A stretch of DNA of 64,000 nucleotides, taken from assembly GCA_016787085.1 (NCBI GenBank), contig JAEUVJ010000012.1, positions 39,771 to 103,770 on the forward strand, written 5' to 3'. Of this stretch, positions 55,031 to 64,000 are shown piece by piece. The notes beneath the pieces were generated by a model. It was given only the letters and a program-made list of their open reading frames with translations. It was not told the origin of the DNA and ran no database searches. This stretch comes from Chitinophagaceae bacterium. Lineage in GTDB: Bacteria; Bacteroidota; Bacteroidia; Chitinophagales; Chitinophagaceae. Position 1 is the first letter of the stretch; the number at the start of each line of letters is the position of its first letter. The position numbers were made by a program, and so were the translations under genes.

Positions 55031-55432
55031 ATGCGATGGTTAAAATGGGCAGGTATAGTGGCAGCAGTTGTATTGGTGGCCGCAAGTTTTATGCCCTGGG
55101 TTTTTATAGCTTCAAGAAATATTACAGTTACCGGCGTGGATAGTAGCGGTACTAATTTTGGTAAGCCGGCATATTTCCATTTTATAGCCGTATCCTGTTA
55201 TCTGGTCTTTGTTTTTGTATCAAAACTATGGTCGGCAAGAGGTAACCTGGTCGTGACAGCCCTGAATATGGCATGGGCTGTCCGGAATTATTTTGTTATC
55301 AGTATGTGCAGGGGAGGAGATTGCCCTGAGAAAAAAATGGCCATCTTCGTGGTAGTAGCCGCCTCATTGGTGATGCTGATAGCTGCCTTATTTCCTGATA
55401 TTAAGTTGAGTAGTAAAACTCCTAAAGCCTGA
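55031..55432 (+). CDS. Small four-segment membrane protein
   Basis: This 133-residue protein has hydrophobic segments at about residues 7-24, 50-66, 73-90 and 104-122. A CxxxxC-like pair (CRGGDC) lies between the last two. No family is recognised. Charged ends (KTPKA) suggest cytoplasmic tails. It is preceded and followed by no close partner gene. Confidence 0.7.
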   Translation: MRWLKWAGIVAAVVLVAASFMPWVFIASRNITVTGVDSSGTNFGKPAYFHFIAVSCYLVFVFVSKLWSARGNLVVTALNMAWAVRNYFVISMCRGGDCPEKKMAIFVVVAASLVMLIAALFPDIKLSSKTPKA

Positions 55433-55731
55433 CTTTTGCTTTAGTCGCCCTGATCTTAAAATAACCGGCCTCATTTTCCCGGATTTAGCTGATTATTACT
55501 ATTTTCGGCTCCCAATTCCTCTTAATAAGAATCTTTCGTACCTGCGGGTTGAATTTTATTTCTGTAATCTGTTCCCATTAACCTTCAGAGCAACAATCCT
55601 GACACGTATCAGTATACGTAGTAATCCCGTGTCAGCATGATCTCCAATCCACCAGAGAAATCAATTTAGTTTTCCAATCCTTCGAAGCCGGGAAGCGTTT
55701 GCCCTGCCGGAATATTTTTAAAAGAAAAGTA
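55433..55731. other. Upstream region of the first adhesin gene
   Basis: 299 bases without a gene. An inverted repeat CTGACACG/CGTGTCAG at 55599-55635 is the only structure. No clear promoter was found. Confidence 0.5.
55599..55635. promoter_or_regulatory. Inverted repeat upstream of the first adhesin gene
   Basis: CTGACACG (55599-55606) and CGTGTCAG (55628-55635) are exact reverse complements 21 bases apart, about 100 bases before the adhesin start. It could be an operator or an RNA hairpin. Confidence 0.5.
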
Positions 55732-58700
55732 ATGATGAAGAAGGTTATCCTTCTTTTATGGGTTGTTTTTGTTCTACACCTTCAGTATGTGCATGCGCAG
55801 GTGAGTAGTTATGCCTTTTCAGCTTCGGCCGGAGTTTATACACCTGTCAGTGGCGGCATATCACCTGTTTTAACGGGTAATGGGAATGACCCCTTGCCGG
55901 ATGAGGGTGTTACCGGCAGTATTCTCATTGGTTTTTCCTTTAAATATCTGGGTACAGATTATACCAGCATATATGCAAGTACAAATGGTTTTGTATCCTT
56001 TGCACCATTGGTAACGTCCTTTTTTTCCAATGATCTCTTTGCGGGCGGCAACGGGAGGCTTATACTGGCCCCTTTATGGGAGGATCTTTCTGTTTCAGGT
56101 AACTCAAACATACAATACATTACCAGCGGTACACCAGGCAACAGAATATTCACTATGCAATGGAGTAATGTCTTATACGATTTCGGGGCCAATACAGCTT
56201 CTCTGTCTTTTCAGTTGAAATTGTATGAAACCTCGAATATCATTGAGTTCGTGTATGGACAGTTGGCAGGCGCCGTTCAGGATTTCAGCGGAGGAGCTTC
56301 CATAGGTATCACCGGCAGCCATACAGGTGAAGGAAGCTTTCTGTCGCTAAGTAATTGCGGAATGAACCCGCAAGTAAGTTCTTCGGTTTCTACCGATACG
56401 ATCAAAACAAAACCTGAATCGGGGCAGGTTTACAGGTTTACTCCGCCAGCCTGTATGGCGCCGGGCAACCTTACTGCAACAGGCATTACCAGTACGGGGG
56501 CTAATGTAGGCTGGACGGATGGATCGGCCACCTCATTCGAGTATGCTGTTACAACGTCTCTTTTGCCGCCGCCATCAGGAGTTGTTACCGGGCTCACGTC
56601 AGCCTATGTCAGCGGGCTGTTGCCGGGTACGCAGTATTATCTTCATGTCAGAAAAGATTGTTCAGGTAATATGAGCAGTTGGTCACGGTCGGCCTTTGCA
56701 ACGACCTGTGATGCGGCCGAAGTCCCGTACACAGCGCCGTTATCATTTGTCAATGTCCCGGCACTGCCTTTATGCCTGACGGCAAGTGATGATAACGGCG
56801 ATGGTCATACCTGGAAAACCTATTCTTCAGCAGGTACAGGGTGGTCAGGCCCCGTCATAGCATATGTTTACAACAGCAACGGAACCACCCCGGCCAATGA
56901 CTGGTTATTTACAGGCGGATTGAACCTTACAGGCGGAACATCGTACCGGCTGAAATTCAAATATAATAATGATGCCACGTCGCAATACACAGAGAAACTC
57001 AGGGTAGCATACGGAACTACCACATCAGCCGGTATGATGACAAATATACTGGCCGATTATTCTTCGGTATCGGCCCAGATACCCCGAGTGGCTGCTATTG
57101 ACTTCGTTCCTTCTTCTTCCGGTGTTTTTTATATCGGTTTCCAGGCATGGTCAGATGCCGATAAAAATGTATTGATACTGGGCGATATCAGCGTGAGTGT
57201 AACGCCTTCCTGTGATATACCCCGGAGCCTTTCTGCAGAGGTGCAGGCCTCTGGAACTTCGGCCATAGTCCGATGGCAGACACCGGTAACGGGCACAGCT
57301 TCCGGGTATGAGTATGCTGTTACTGCCAGCCCCGTTCCGCCTGCTTCAGGCACTTCGACAACGCTATTAAATGCAACGGTCAGCAATCTGTCTGCATTGA
57401 CACCATACTACCTGCATATAAGGACAAATTGTAACAGCAGCTTTTCTGAATGGGCAACGACCACTTTTGCAACAGTAGGTAATGATGTATCCTGCCAGGC
57501 TGCTCTGCTTACTGCTGGCGCTGCAGCGGTTTGTAGTAATACTCTTTTGGCAACTTCAGCAAACGATCCCGAGTCTGAGTGCAGTACACCCAACCATACT
57601 GTATGGTATAAATACATTCCGTCAGTAAACGGCACTGTTACCCTGCAATTGACAACCCCGGCATCACCTGCCAATTCCCTGCATGGATGGGCAACATGGT
57701 ATGAAGAAATAAACGGGTGCCCTAACTTATCATTGACAAAGAAAGGAAGCTGTCATGAGTTTGGACAAACCGGAAATAATGATACGGATTACCTGATCTC
57801 GCCGGTATTATCAGCGGGTGAGATCTATTACATTATGATTGATGGCGCTTCGGGTGATACGGGTGAGTTTTGCATCAGTATTCCTGCCTGTTCTCCGCCG
57901 GTAAATATTGTGGCTGGTAATATCACCAGTACTTCTGCTTCTGCAAGCTGGCAGGGCACAGGTAACTTTATTCTTGAATACGGGCCGGCAGGTTTTACGC
58001 CCGGTACCGGCAATATTGCCGGTACCGGTGGAACCGTGATCAGTACCGCTGTTTCGCCTCTTTCTTTGACCGGGTTATCGCCTTCTGCAGGTTACCATGT
58101 ATATGTCAGACAGGATTGCACCGCAGCAGCCAATGGCTATAGTAATAATTCTCCTGCAGCCGCATTTACTACTCTTGGAACACCTCCGCTTAACGACGAT
58201 TGTTCGTCGGCTACGGTATTAACTGTCTTTGATAACTCTTGCGGCGGAATTACAGCCGGCACTACATTAAACGCGACGGCATCTGCGGTAATGCCTTTGC
58301 CTGTTTGCGGTATGAATAATGCAGGGTATGATGATGATATATGGTACCGGTTCACTCCTGCGGCAGGACAGCAGTTTGTTAATATTAATTTTACCTATAT
58401 CAGCGACAATGACGACCCGGTAGCGCAGATATATACTTCGTCGGATAATACCAGTACAGGCGTTTTTTCATTGTATGCATGCAGCGATGATGAAGGAGGA
58501 GGTTACTTGCCCGGGTTTTACAGTTTGCCGGTTACACCGGGTACCACGTATTTCATCCGTGCTTTTACAGTGAGCCAGAATGTACACAGCGGGTTTGGTA
58601 TATGTATCACAAAAGGGCTGCTGATAAATGATAACGCCACCGGCGCCATTAACCTTGTAGCAGGGCAAGGATGTACGCCGGTTCTGTTTACCAATGCCGG

Positions 58701-60336
58701 CGCTACGCAATCACCCGGCGAACCATCAGGCTCGTGTTCAAGTACTGCAGGATATGCTACGGTATGGTACAAATTTGTTGCCCCGGCAGGCGGTGCGGTC
58801 AGGATATCCACTGCCGGTGGAACAGGTAATACACTAACAAATACCCGGGTGGCATTATTTGCAGCCGGCGATGTGACAGATTACAGCACATTCACTATTC
58901 TTTCATGTGATGAAGATGGGGGAGCAGGTCTTTATGAAAATATGTCGGTGCTGTATGCCGCTGGTCTGAGTGTGAACGGTACTTACTATATCCAGGTTGA
59001 CAAATTTGATGCACAGACCAGTGAGGGTACATTTTGCATCATGGTAGACAGCCTGGCACCTGCTATGATCGCCACGGATAATAACTGTAGCGGTACTTAC
59101 CAGGTACCTGCCGGTACAGTGGCCGGTTATACGGGATGGGTCCCTTTAATGGATGCAAACAGTAAACTGATTGCTTTGGTCAGAAATAATAGCGGCGGAG
59201 CCGTCAATGCGTATGATGTGAGGCAGAACGTGCATACGGGCACCTTGCGACAGGACCCGGTCTCAGGGGAATACTATCTGAACAGAAATTATTCCATTAC
59301 GAATACTACTACCGGGAGTACGACACTGCAGGTGCAGCTTTTTTACCTGAACACCGAGCTGGCTGCTTTGCAAACGATGGACCCCGCTGCGGCGGTGAAC
59401 CGTATGCGGGTGACCCGGCAATCGGGTACAGTATGCCAGCCAGATTTTGTAGCGGCTAACGGCATCAATACAGAACTGTCTATGATGGGCAATGGCAGCC
59501 AGAATGGGGTGAACTGGATTCAGGTGAACACAAACAGCTTATCCAATTTTTATATTCACTCCACCCGGTCAAGAGTAAATGTAAAAGCCTTTTTACAAGG
59601 GGCTTTTAATGCTGACCTCAGGAGGCATAAAAATGTTACGGTTTCGTGGGCAGGTATATTGAATACTTACGCCCTTGCGCAGCCCTATAACACGACCGCA
59701 TTCGGAAACTATACAGGATCGGAATCGGTACCACCCGGTTTTTTTGTTTCCACGACTGATACCACTGATATTACCGACTGGGTATTGCTGGAGATAAAAA
59801 ATAATTCAGGCACACTGATCTCACGCCGGGCGGCATTGATACGTGAAGACGGACAGGTCGTAGATACAGACGGAGTTTCTCCGGTAAACCTTTATGGTGT
59901 GTCGGGGAATTATCATGTAACTGTAAGGCATAGAAATCATCTGGGTATTAGCACACAAAGTACTCAATTGTTTGTGGCTATTGGACTCGGGGCTTCAAAC
60001 AGTTCACCAATAATGTTTGATTTTAGTGCTGCTCAGAATTCGGCTATTTTTGGAGATAATCTTGCCTATGCTATTTTGGAGGGAATTAATGTATTGATTG
60101 GAGGAAATTCGAATGGGAATAATTCCGTTCGTTATACCGGGTTAAATAATGATTTACTGACTTTGCTAGCTTTTCTTAATGGTGATCAGAGTGGGGTGTT
60201 GTCAATGGTTTATAATGGGGCAGATATTAATTTGGATGGATCGGTTAAGTACACTGGCCTAAATAATGACGCCTTATTCCTGTTGGCAGTTTTAGGTGCC
60301 AATGAATCAACTGTAGTTACTGAGCAAAAAAGATAG
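55732..60336 (+). CDS. Giant secreted adhesin with fibronectin III domains and dockerin-like end
   Basis: This 1534-residue exported protein has a signal peptide (MMKKVILLLWVVFVLHLQYVHA). The order is: a beta-rich N-terminal domain (about 25-235), a fibronectin III-like domain (about 240-320), a choice-of-anchor J-type lectin-like domain (about 330-495), further fibronectin III-like units (about 505-590 and 720-810), two pre-peptidase-like domains (about 810-1100), then a conserved C-terminal block (1110-1450) with NFYIHSTRSRVNVKAFLQGAF. It ends in two units of the pattern YTGLNND (near 1475 and 1515), the second in GADINLDGSVKYTGLNNDAL. It resembles the next gene product over its C-terminal half. 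The start at 55732 opens the signal peptide. Confidence 0.88.
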   Translation: MMKKVILLLWVVFVLHLQYVHAQVSSYAFSASAGVYTPVSGGISPVLTGNGNDPLPDEGVTGSILIGFSFKYLGTDYTSIYASTNGFVSFAPLVTSFFSNDLFAGGNGRLILAPLWEDLSVSGNSNIQYITSGTPGNRIFTMQWSNVLYDFGANTASLSFQLKLYETSNIIEFVYGQLAGAVQDFSGGASIGITGSHTGEGSFLSLSNCGMNPQVSSSVSTDTIKTKPESGQVYRFTPPACMAPGNLTATGITSTGANVGWTDGSATSFEYAVTTSLLPPPSGVVTGLTSAYVSGLLPGTQYYLHVRKDCSGNMSSWSRSAFATTCDAAEVPYTAPLSFVNVPALPLCLTASDDNGDGHTWKTYSSAGTGWSGPVIAYVYNSNGTTPANDWLFTGGLNLTGGTSYRLKFKYNNDATSQYTEKLRVAYGTTTSAGMMTNILADYSSVSAQIPRVAAIDFVPSSSGVFYIGFQAWSDADKNVLILGDISVSVTPSCDIPRSLSAEVQASGTSAIVRWQTPVTGTASGYEYAVTASPVPPASGTSTTLLNATVSNLSALTPYYLHIRTNCNSSFSEWATTTFATVGNDVSCQAALLTAGAAAVCSNTLLATSANDPESECSTPNHTVWYKYIPSVNGTVTLQLTTPASPANSLHGWATWYEEINGCPNLSLTKKGSCHEFGQTGNNDTDYLISPVLSAGEIYYIMIDGASGDTGEFCISIPACSPPVNIVAGNITSTSASASWQGTGNFILEYGPAGFTPGTGNIAGTGGTVISTAVSPLSLTGLSPSAGYHVYVRQDCTAAANGYSNNSPAAAFTTLGTPPLNDDCSSATVLTVFDNSCGGITAGTTLNATASAVMPLPVCGMNNAGYDDDIWYRFTPAAGQQFVNINFTYISDNDDPVAQIYTSSDNTSTGVFSLYACSDDEGGGYLPGFYSLPVTPGTTYFIRAFTVSQNVHSGFGICITKGLLINDNATGAINLVAGQGCTPVLFTNAGATQSPGEPSGSCSSTAGYATVWYKFVAPAGGAVRISTAGGTGNTLTNTRVALFAAGDVTDYSTFTILSCDEDGGAGLYENMSVLYAAGLSVNGTYYIQVDKFDAQTSEGTFCIMVDSLAPAMIATDNNCSGTYQVPAGTVAGYTGWVPLMDANSKLIALVRNNSGGAVNAYDVRQNVHTGTLRQDPVSGEYYLNRNYSITNTTTGSTTLQVQLFYLNTELAALQTMDPAAAVNRMRVTRQSGTVCQPDFVAANGINTELSMMGNGSQNGVNWIQVNTNSLSNFYIHSTRSRVNVKAFLQGAFNADLRRHKNVTVSWAGILNTYALAQPYNTTAFGNYTGSESVPPGFFVSTTDTTDITDWVLLEIKNNSGTLISRRAALIREDGQVVDTDGVSPVNLYGVSGNYHVTVRHRNHLGISTQSTQLFVAIGLGASNSSPIMFDFSAAQNSAIFGDNLAYAILEGINVLIGGNSNGNNSVRYTGLNNDLLTLLAFLNGDQSGVLSMVYNGADINLDGSVKYTGLNNDALFLLAVLGANESTVVTEQKR

Positions 60337-60860
60337 CCTTGTGTGCTATTTTTAGCGTAGAAAGCAAATTAAAATATCTAAAGCGTTATTTACTTATAAA
60401 TAGCTGTTATATAAGTTTTTACATTTTAAAATCTTAATGAAAAATCAATCCTGACTATTATGTCCGATTAAAGAATTGGATGAAATACTTTGAGAATGAG
60501 CAATTATTGCACAGTTATACAATAATTAAAATGTGCATGACCTAAGAACCACTTTGTTTTATATAAAATACTTCTTTTTATATTAAAAACTTGCGGGATG
60601 AATTATTAATGACTACATTTATCGTGTTTCATTTTCTCCCCTTAGAATCTATATCCATAGCAAATACCACATCTTGTCACAAAGAGTAAGTATCATGACT
60701 ATCTGTATTGAATAACTCATTTTGATTTAGTTATTCAGTTTGTTTCATCTGAAATGATAGTTAGGGAATAACTGTATTATTCTTATTGCAACTGCCCATT
60801 TAGGGTATCTCATCCAGCATCTTACCGGTTAAACCAAGTAGCATAAGTAAAAATGCCCTT
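60337..60860. other. AT-rich gene-free stretch between the two adhesin genes
   Basis: These 524 bases are clearly richer in A and T than the surroundings and carry no believable reading frame. The only marked structure is the hairpin TGAATAACT/AGTTATTCA at 60709-60737. The region could hold the promoter of the second adhesin or be a remnant of its original upstream sequence. Confidence 0.6.
60709..60737. repeat. Perfect 9-bp inverted repeat in the adhesin intergenic region
   Basis: TGAATAACT and AGTTATTCA are exact reverse complements around an 11-base loop, about 125 bases before the second adhesin gene. Confidence 0.6.
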
Positions 60861-63821
60861 ATGAACCACGTGAGTATTTTATTGGTTAACCTTGTCTTTT
60901 TTCTGTCTTTTTCTGAAACAGATAAGACAGGATATATCGGCCAAAACAACAGTTTTACCAGCGATACAATCGGGCAGGTTGATATTTCCGGATCAAATAG
61001 ATTTTTTGCCTGCGATCTGGTTTCAAATGTTACGGCAGGATCTATCACCACCACAACGGCTTCCATCAGTTTTTCATCTGCCGGCAATAATTTTATTGTG
61101 GAATATGGTGCGCCGGGATTTACGCCAGGTGCTGATGCCAATCCCGGAACAGGAGGCACCATAGTCACAGGAACAGCTTCACCGGTTATTATTTCAGGAC
61201 TAACGGCCAACACCTCTTATGCTGTATATGTAAGGCAAGTATGCCCGGGACCTGAATACAGCGCTAATTCACCGGTAATACAGTTTGCTACTTTGTGTGC
61301 AGCGGTTAATGTTCCTTATACAGAAAACTTTGATGGGGTAACAGCTCCTGCGACACCCTCGTGCGTAGTGGTTGAGAATGTAAACGGAGGCAACACCTGG
61401 AGAACGGTCGGAACAGATTTTCCTGCTTCTTCTCCCAATATCATGCGGGTGGATTATGAAACTGATGGTATTACCCCGGCCGATGACTGGTTTTTCCTGC
61501 GTGGATTGAACCTGGCTGGCGGAAGCAGCTATCGCCTTACATTCAAATACCGGAACTCTGATGCGACAGTCTGGACAGAGAAACTGGAAGTGAAGTACGG
61601 TGCTGCGGCCAATGCAGCTTCTATGACAGCAGGGACACTTTTCTCCAATACTAATATTGATTTTAATACATGGACAACCGTCAATACAGACTTCACGCCT
61701 GCATCAACGGGTGTTTATTATATAGGTTTCCATGGTTTCTCTGACGCCGACAAGGCCTTCCTCTGTGTGGATGATGTGAGTGTGGATGTAACGCCCACCT
61801 GCTTTTCGCCGACAGGCCTGAATGCTACGAATATTACAATGACATCGGCAGACATTAACTGGACTGCCGCTTCGCCGGTTCCGGGAGTAGGCTATGACCT
61901 GTATTACAGTACAAGCAGCACAGCGCCAACCTCCGGTACTACTCCAGGTTTTGCCGGTATCACCGGTCTGACCCAGGCCTTGTCAGGGCTTGTCCACTCT
62001 ACAACTTATTATGTATGGATAAGGTCTGATTGCGGATCTGGTGACCGTAGTGCCTGGACGGCTTTACCTTCTTTCAATACACTGCTCATTAATGATGATG
62101 CCCCTGGCTCAATCGCATTACCGGTTAATGCCGGTTGCACAGGAGCAGTTTATACCAATGTTACCGCCACTGCCGGCGCCGGTGAGGTATTTCCATCCTG
62201 CTCCGGTACGATACAAGCGCCGGTATGGTTCAAATTTGTAGCTCCGGGCAGCGGAGCTGTTCGGATCAGTACTGATATGGGCGCTGGAAATACTTTCACA
62301 GATTCTAAAGTGGGTTTATTCTCCGCCGCCAATGTAAATGATTATGCAACATTTAATATTCTTTCCTGTGATGATGATGGTGGATCGGCACTTGGCGCGG
62401 GGCTGATGTCTGTGCTTTATGCCACGGGTCTGATTCCGGGAAATACCTATTATATCGCTGTGGATAAATCAGTCAACTCTGTATCCAATGGCACTTTCTG
62501 CATTGCAGTGAATGAACTGGATGTTTCTATGCTTGCTGCTGAAAGTACCTGTACCGGTTCCTACCAGACGCCTCTGGGCTCCAATACCACATATACCGGA
62601 TGGGTGCCGCTATTAGATGGCAGCAGCCGGTTAGTAGCGTTGGTAAGAAACCCGGCAGGGGGCAGTGTTAGCGCTTATTCAGTGGCGCAAAACATCCATG
62701 CCGCGGCTGTACGAACCGATGCGGTATCCGGTCAGCGTTACTTAGACAGGAATTTCAGGATCAATAACACCGGGTCAGCCACCAATGTAGATATTCAATT
62801 CTTCTTCCTGAACAGTGAATTGACTGCTTTACAGGCGGCTGACGCAGGTGTTACATTGGCCAATCTTGGTGTGACACGCCAGGCAGGCTCTGGCTGCGAA
62901 GCTGATTTTGTTGCAGCCAATGGCGCCAATAGTTACCTTATACAGACAAGTAATGGCACGTCAGCAGATGGCCTGCTGAAATGGATACAGACGCAGACGC
63001 CATCTTTCTCTAATTTCTATTTGCATACCAGTAAGACGCCTGTGACTTTGAAGATGTTCCTGCAGGGGACTTATGCTGGTTCAGGAACACATAGGAATGT
63101 ACTACCTGCCTGGGCTGCTATTTTAAATACCAATGCGCTTAATCAGCCATATAATACGGCTCCATTTAGTTATTCAGGTACAGAAAGTGTTAGCCCGGGT
63201 TTCTTTACATCTACCGGGGCCGGAACGGATATTATTGACTGGGTGTTGTTAGAGTTGAGGGATGCTACTACTTCATCTGTTATCATTAAACAGCGTGCTG
63301 CGCTTATACGAGTAGATGGACGGATAGTGGACCTCGATGGGTCTTCCAGCGTCTCATTCAGGGGGGTGGCTAATACTACTTATTTTCTGGTCGTACGTCA
63401 TCGTAACCACCTTGCCGTAAGAACGAGTATTACTCAGTCTGTAGACGGTTCTTTAGGCAGTAATCCAGCACCAGGATTGTATGATTTTAGTTTAGCACAG
63501 GCGCAAGTTTACCAGGATCCTGCTTTCATAGCGAATAACCCCGCGATGAGGGATCTGGGTTCTGGCGTATTTGGTATGTGGGGAGGTAATGTTAACCCGG
63601 CTGCTAATACTACGGTGAATTATACCGGCCTGAATAATGACGCACTGGCCTTGCTTGGATTACTTAGCGGAAACCAGGGAGGGAATATGACTTCTGCGTA
63701 TAACAGAGGAGATCTTAATCTGAACGGTACCGTCAATTACACCGGTCTGAATAATGATGCTCTTTTCTTGTTGGGTATTCTAGGAAGTAACCAGTCTGGA
63801 ATAATCCGTCAGCATTTATGA
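60861..63821 (+). CDS. Second giant secreted adhesin, paralogue of the first
   Basis: This 986-residue protein opens with a short hydrophobic stretch (MNHVSILLVNLVFFLSFS), a weak but possible signal peptide. A fibronectin III-like unit follows (about 55-150), then a choice-of-anchor J-type domain (about 155-320, VPYTENFDG), a second fibronectin III-like unit (320-410), a pre-peptidase-like domain (410-550) and the conserved C-terminal block shared with the preceding protein (560-900). It ends in two YTGLNNDA units, the second in GDLNLNGTVNYTGLNNDALFLL, a pattern like dockerin calcium loops. It is shorter than the first paralogue at the N-terminus. Confidence 0.88.
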   Translation: MNHVSILLVNLVFFLSFSETDKTGYIGQNNSFTSDTIGQVDISGSNRFFACDLVSNVTAGSITTTTASISFSSAGNNFIVEYGAPGFTPGADANPGTGGTIVTGTASPVIISGLTANTSYAVYVRQVCPGPEYSANSPVIQFATLCAAVNVPYTENFDGVTAPATPSCVVVENVNGGNTWRTVGTDFPASSPNIMRVDYETDGITPADDWFFLRGLNLAGGSSYRLTFKYRNSDATVWTEKLEVKYGAAANAASMTAGTLFSNTNIDFNTWTTVNTDFTPASTGVYYIGFHGFSDADKAFLCVDDVSVDVTPTCFSPTGLNATNITMTSADINWTAASPVPGVGYDLYYSTSSTAPTSGTTPGFAGITGLTQALSGLVHSTTYYVWIRSDCGSGDRSAWTALPSFNTLLINDDAPGSIALPVNAGCTGAVYTNVTATAGAGEVFPSCSGTIQAPVWFKFVAPGSGAVRISTDMGAGNTFTDSKVGLFSAANVNDYATFNILSCDDDGGSALGAGLMSVLYATGLIPGNTYYIAVDKSVNSVSNGTFCIAVNELDVSMLAAESTCTGSYQTPLGSNTTYTGWVPLLDGSSRLVALVRNPAGGSVSAYSVAQNIHAAAVRTDAVSGQRYLDRNFRINNTGSATNVDIQFFFLNSELTALQAADAGVTLANLGVTRQAGSGCEADFVAANGANSYLIQTSNGTSADGLLKWIQTQTPSFSNFYLHTSKTPVTLKMFLQGTYAGSGTHRNVLPAWAAILNTNALNQPYNTAPFSYSGTESVSPGFFTSTGAGTDIIDWVLLELRDATTSSVIIKQRAALIRVDGRIVDLDGSSSVSFRGVANTTYFLVVRHRNHLAVRTSITQSVDGSLGSNPAPGLYDFSLAQAQVYQDPAFIANNPAMRDLGSGVFGMWGGNVNPAANTTVNYTGLNNDALALLGLLSGNQGGNMTSAYNRGDLNLNGTVNYTGLNNDALFLLGILGSNQSGIIRQHL

Positions 63822-63856
63822 CTTTTTTAAAATGAATATCATTTGATAATAAAAAA

Positions 63857-64000
63857 ATGAATAAAATGAAAATGCGAGCAGTATTATTAATGTTGGCCGT
63901 GATGTATATGTATACGGTGTCAGGTCAGAACCTGATCCGTGGCACGATCCGGCCTGGAGGAGCGTCAAACCAGGTAGAGGTGTGGCTACAGCCAAACTTC
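63857..64000 (+). CDS. Secreted protein cut by the window edge
   Basis: The first 48 residues are present. A signal peptide (MNKMKMRAVLLMLAVMYMYTVSGQ) is followed by NLIRGTIRPGGASNQVEVWL. It starts 35 bases after the second adhesin and on the same strand, so it is probably co-transcribed. The family cannot be named from this piece; the pattern VEVWLQPNF could begin an Ig-like or cohesin-like domain, but that is a guess. Confidence 0.7.
   Translation, partial: MNKMKMRAVLLMLAVMYMYTVSGQNLIRGTIRPGGASNQVEVWLQPNF

Overview
The window comes from the chromosome of a Bacteroidota bacterium, most likely of the Chitinophagaceae type. The evidence is an ECF sigma/FecR/STN/TonB-receptor type module, PorP/SprF with a gliding-motility (CHU_C-type) C-terminal domain pointing to type IX secretion, a one-piece SecDF, a long NusB, Bacteroidota-style promoters (TAnnTTTG -7 boxes) and DUF1573, DUF2807 and DUF3667 proteins. 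No rRNA, tRNA, CRISPR array or complete insertion sequence was recognised. The window is mostly ordinary core and surface-protein content, with one accessory stretch near the left end.

Layout. 0-1 kb: a histone-like SWIB protein and a DoxX membrane protein. 1-6.8 kb: an accessory island of mostly minus-strand small genes (a short protein resembling ones found in integron cassettes, a DUF2200 protein, a DUF3667 zinc-ribbon membrane protein, GNAT plus MarR, and a protein with an integrase-core-like outline) and a kelch lipoprotein. Between them lie repeated intergenic blocks and strong inverted repeats that look cassette-like. 7.1-13.8 kb: ECF sigma factor, FecR anti-sigma factor, an STN/carboxypeptidase-regulatory-domain outer-membrane protein with about 19-residue repeats, a TonB-receptor-like barrel and a DUF2807 lipoprotein. 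13.9-23.2 kb: small secreted proteins, a 982-residue WG/PKD/CHU_C surface protein with its PorP/SprF partner, a NodB-type deacetylase and an amidohydrolase fused to an NTF2-like domain. 23.3-30.4 kb: glutaminyl-tRNA synthetase, a GT22-type mannosyltransferase, a class C serine hydrolase and an acyl-CoA mutase large subunit without a B12 domain. 30.5-36.9 kb: an A-type iron-sulfur carrier, a CPA1 antiporter, SecDF and a SecD-like paralogue that appears frameshifted at its C-terminus. 37-41.3 kb: an aminotransferase and the minus-strand run nusB, DUF1573, yajC, coaE, small haem protein. 41.6-46.5 kb: groES-groEL, a 39-codon small ORF between two strong hairpins, an OmpA protein and an ABC-F protein whose second ATP site has lost its Walker A motif. 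47-53.2 kb: an amino-acid permease and a MocR-type regulator divergent from an EamA exporter, two GNATs and a branched-chain aminotransferase. 53.3-64 kb: an SDR, an outer-membrane barrel, a small membrane protein and two giant paralogous secreted adhesins ending in dockerin-like repeats, followed by a secreted protein cut by the window edge.

How genes work together. The sigma-FecR-STN-receptor run looks like a self-contained cell-surface signalling unit. The WG/CHU_C protein and PorP/SprF are a cargo and outer-membrane partner pair for type IX secretion. SecDF, YajC and the SecD-like protein all concern Sec export. The MocR-controlled operon looks like amino-acid handling centred on branched-chain amino acids. 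The feature most worth a second look is the repeat-punctuated accessory island at 1-6.8 kb. Next come the STN-repeat surface system, the degenerate ABC-F site, the frameshifted SecD-like gene and the paired dockerin-like adhesins.
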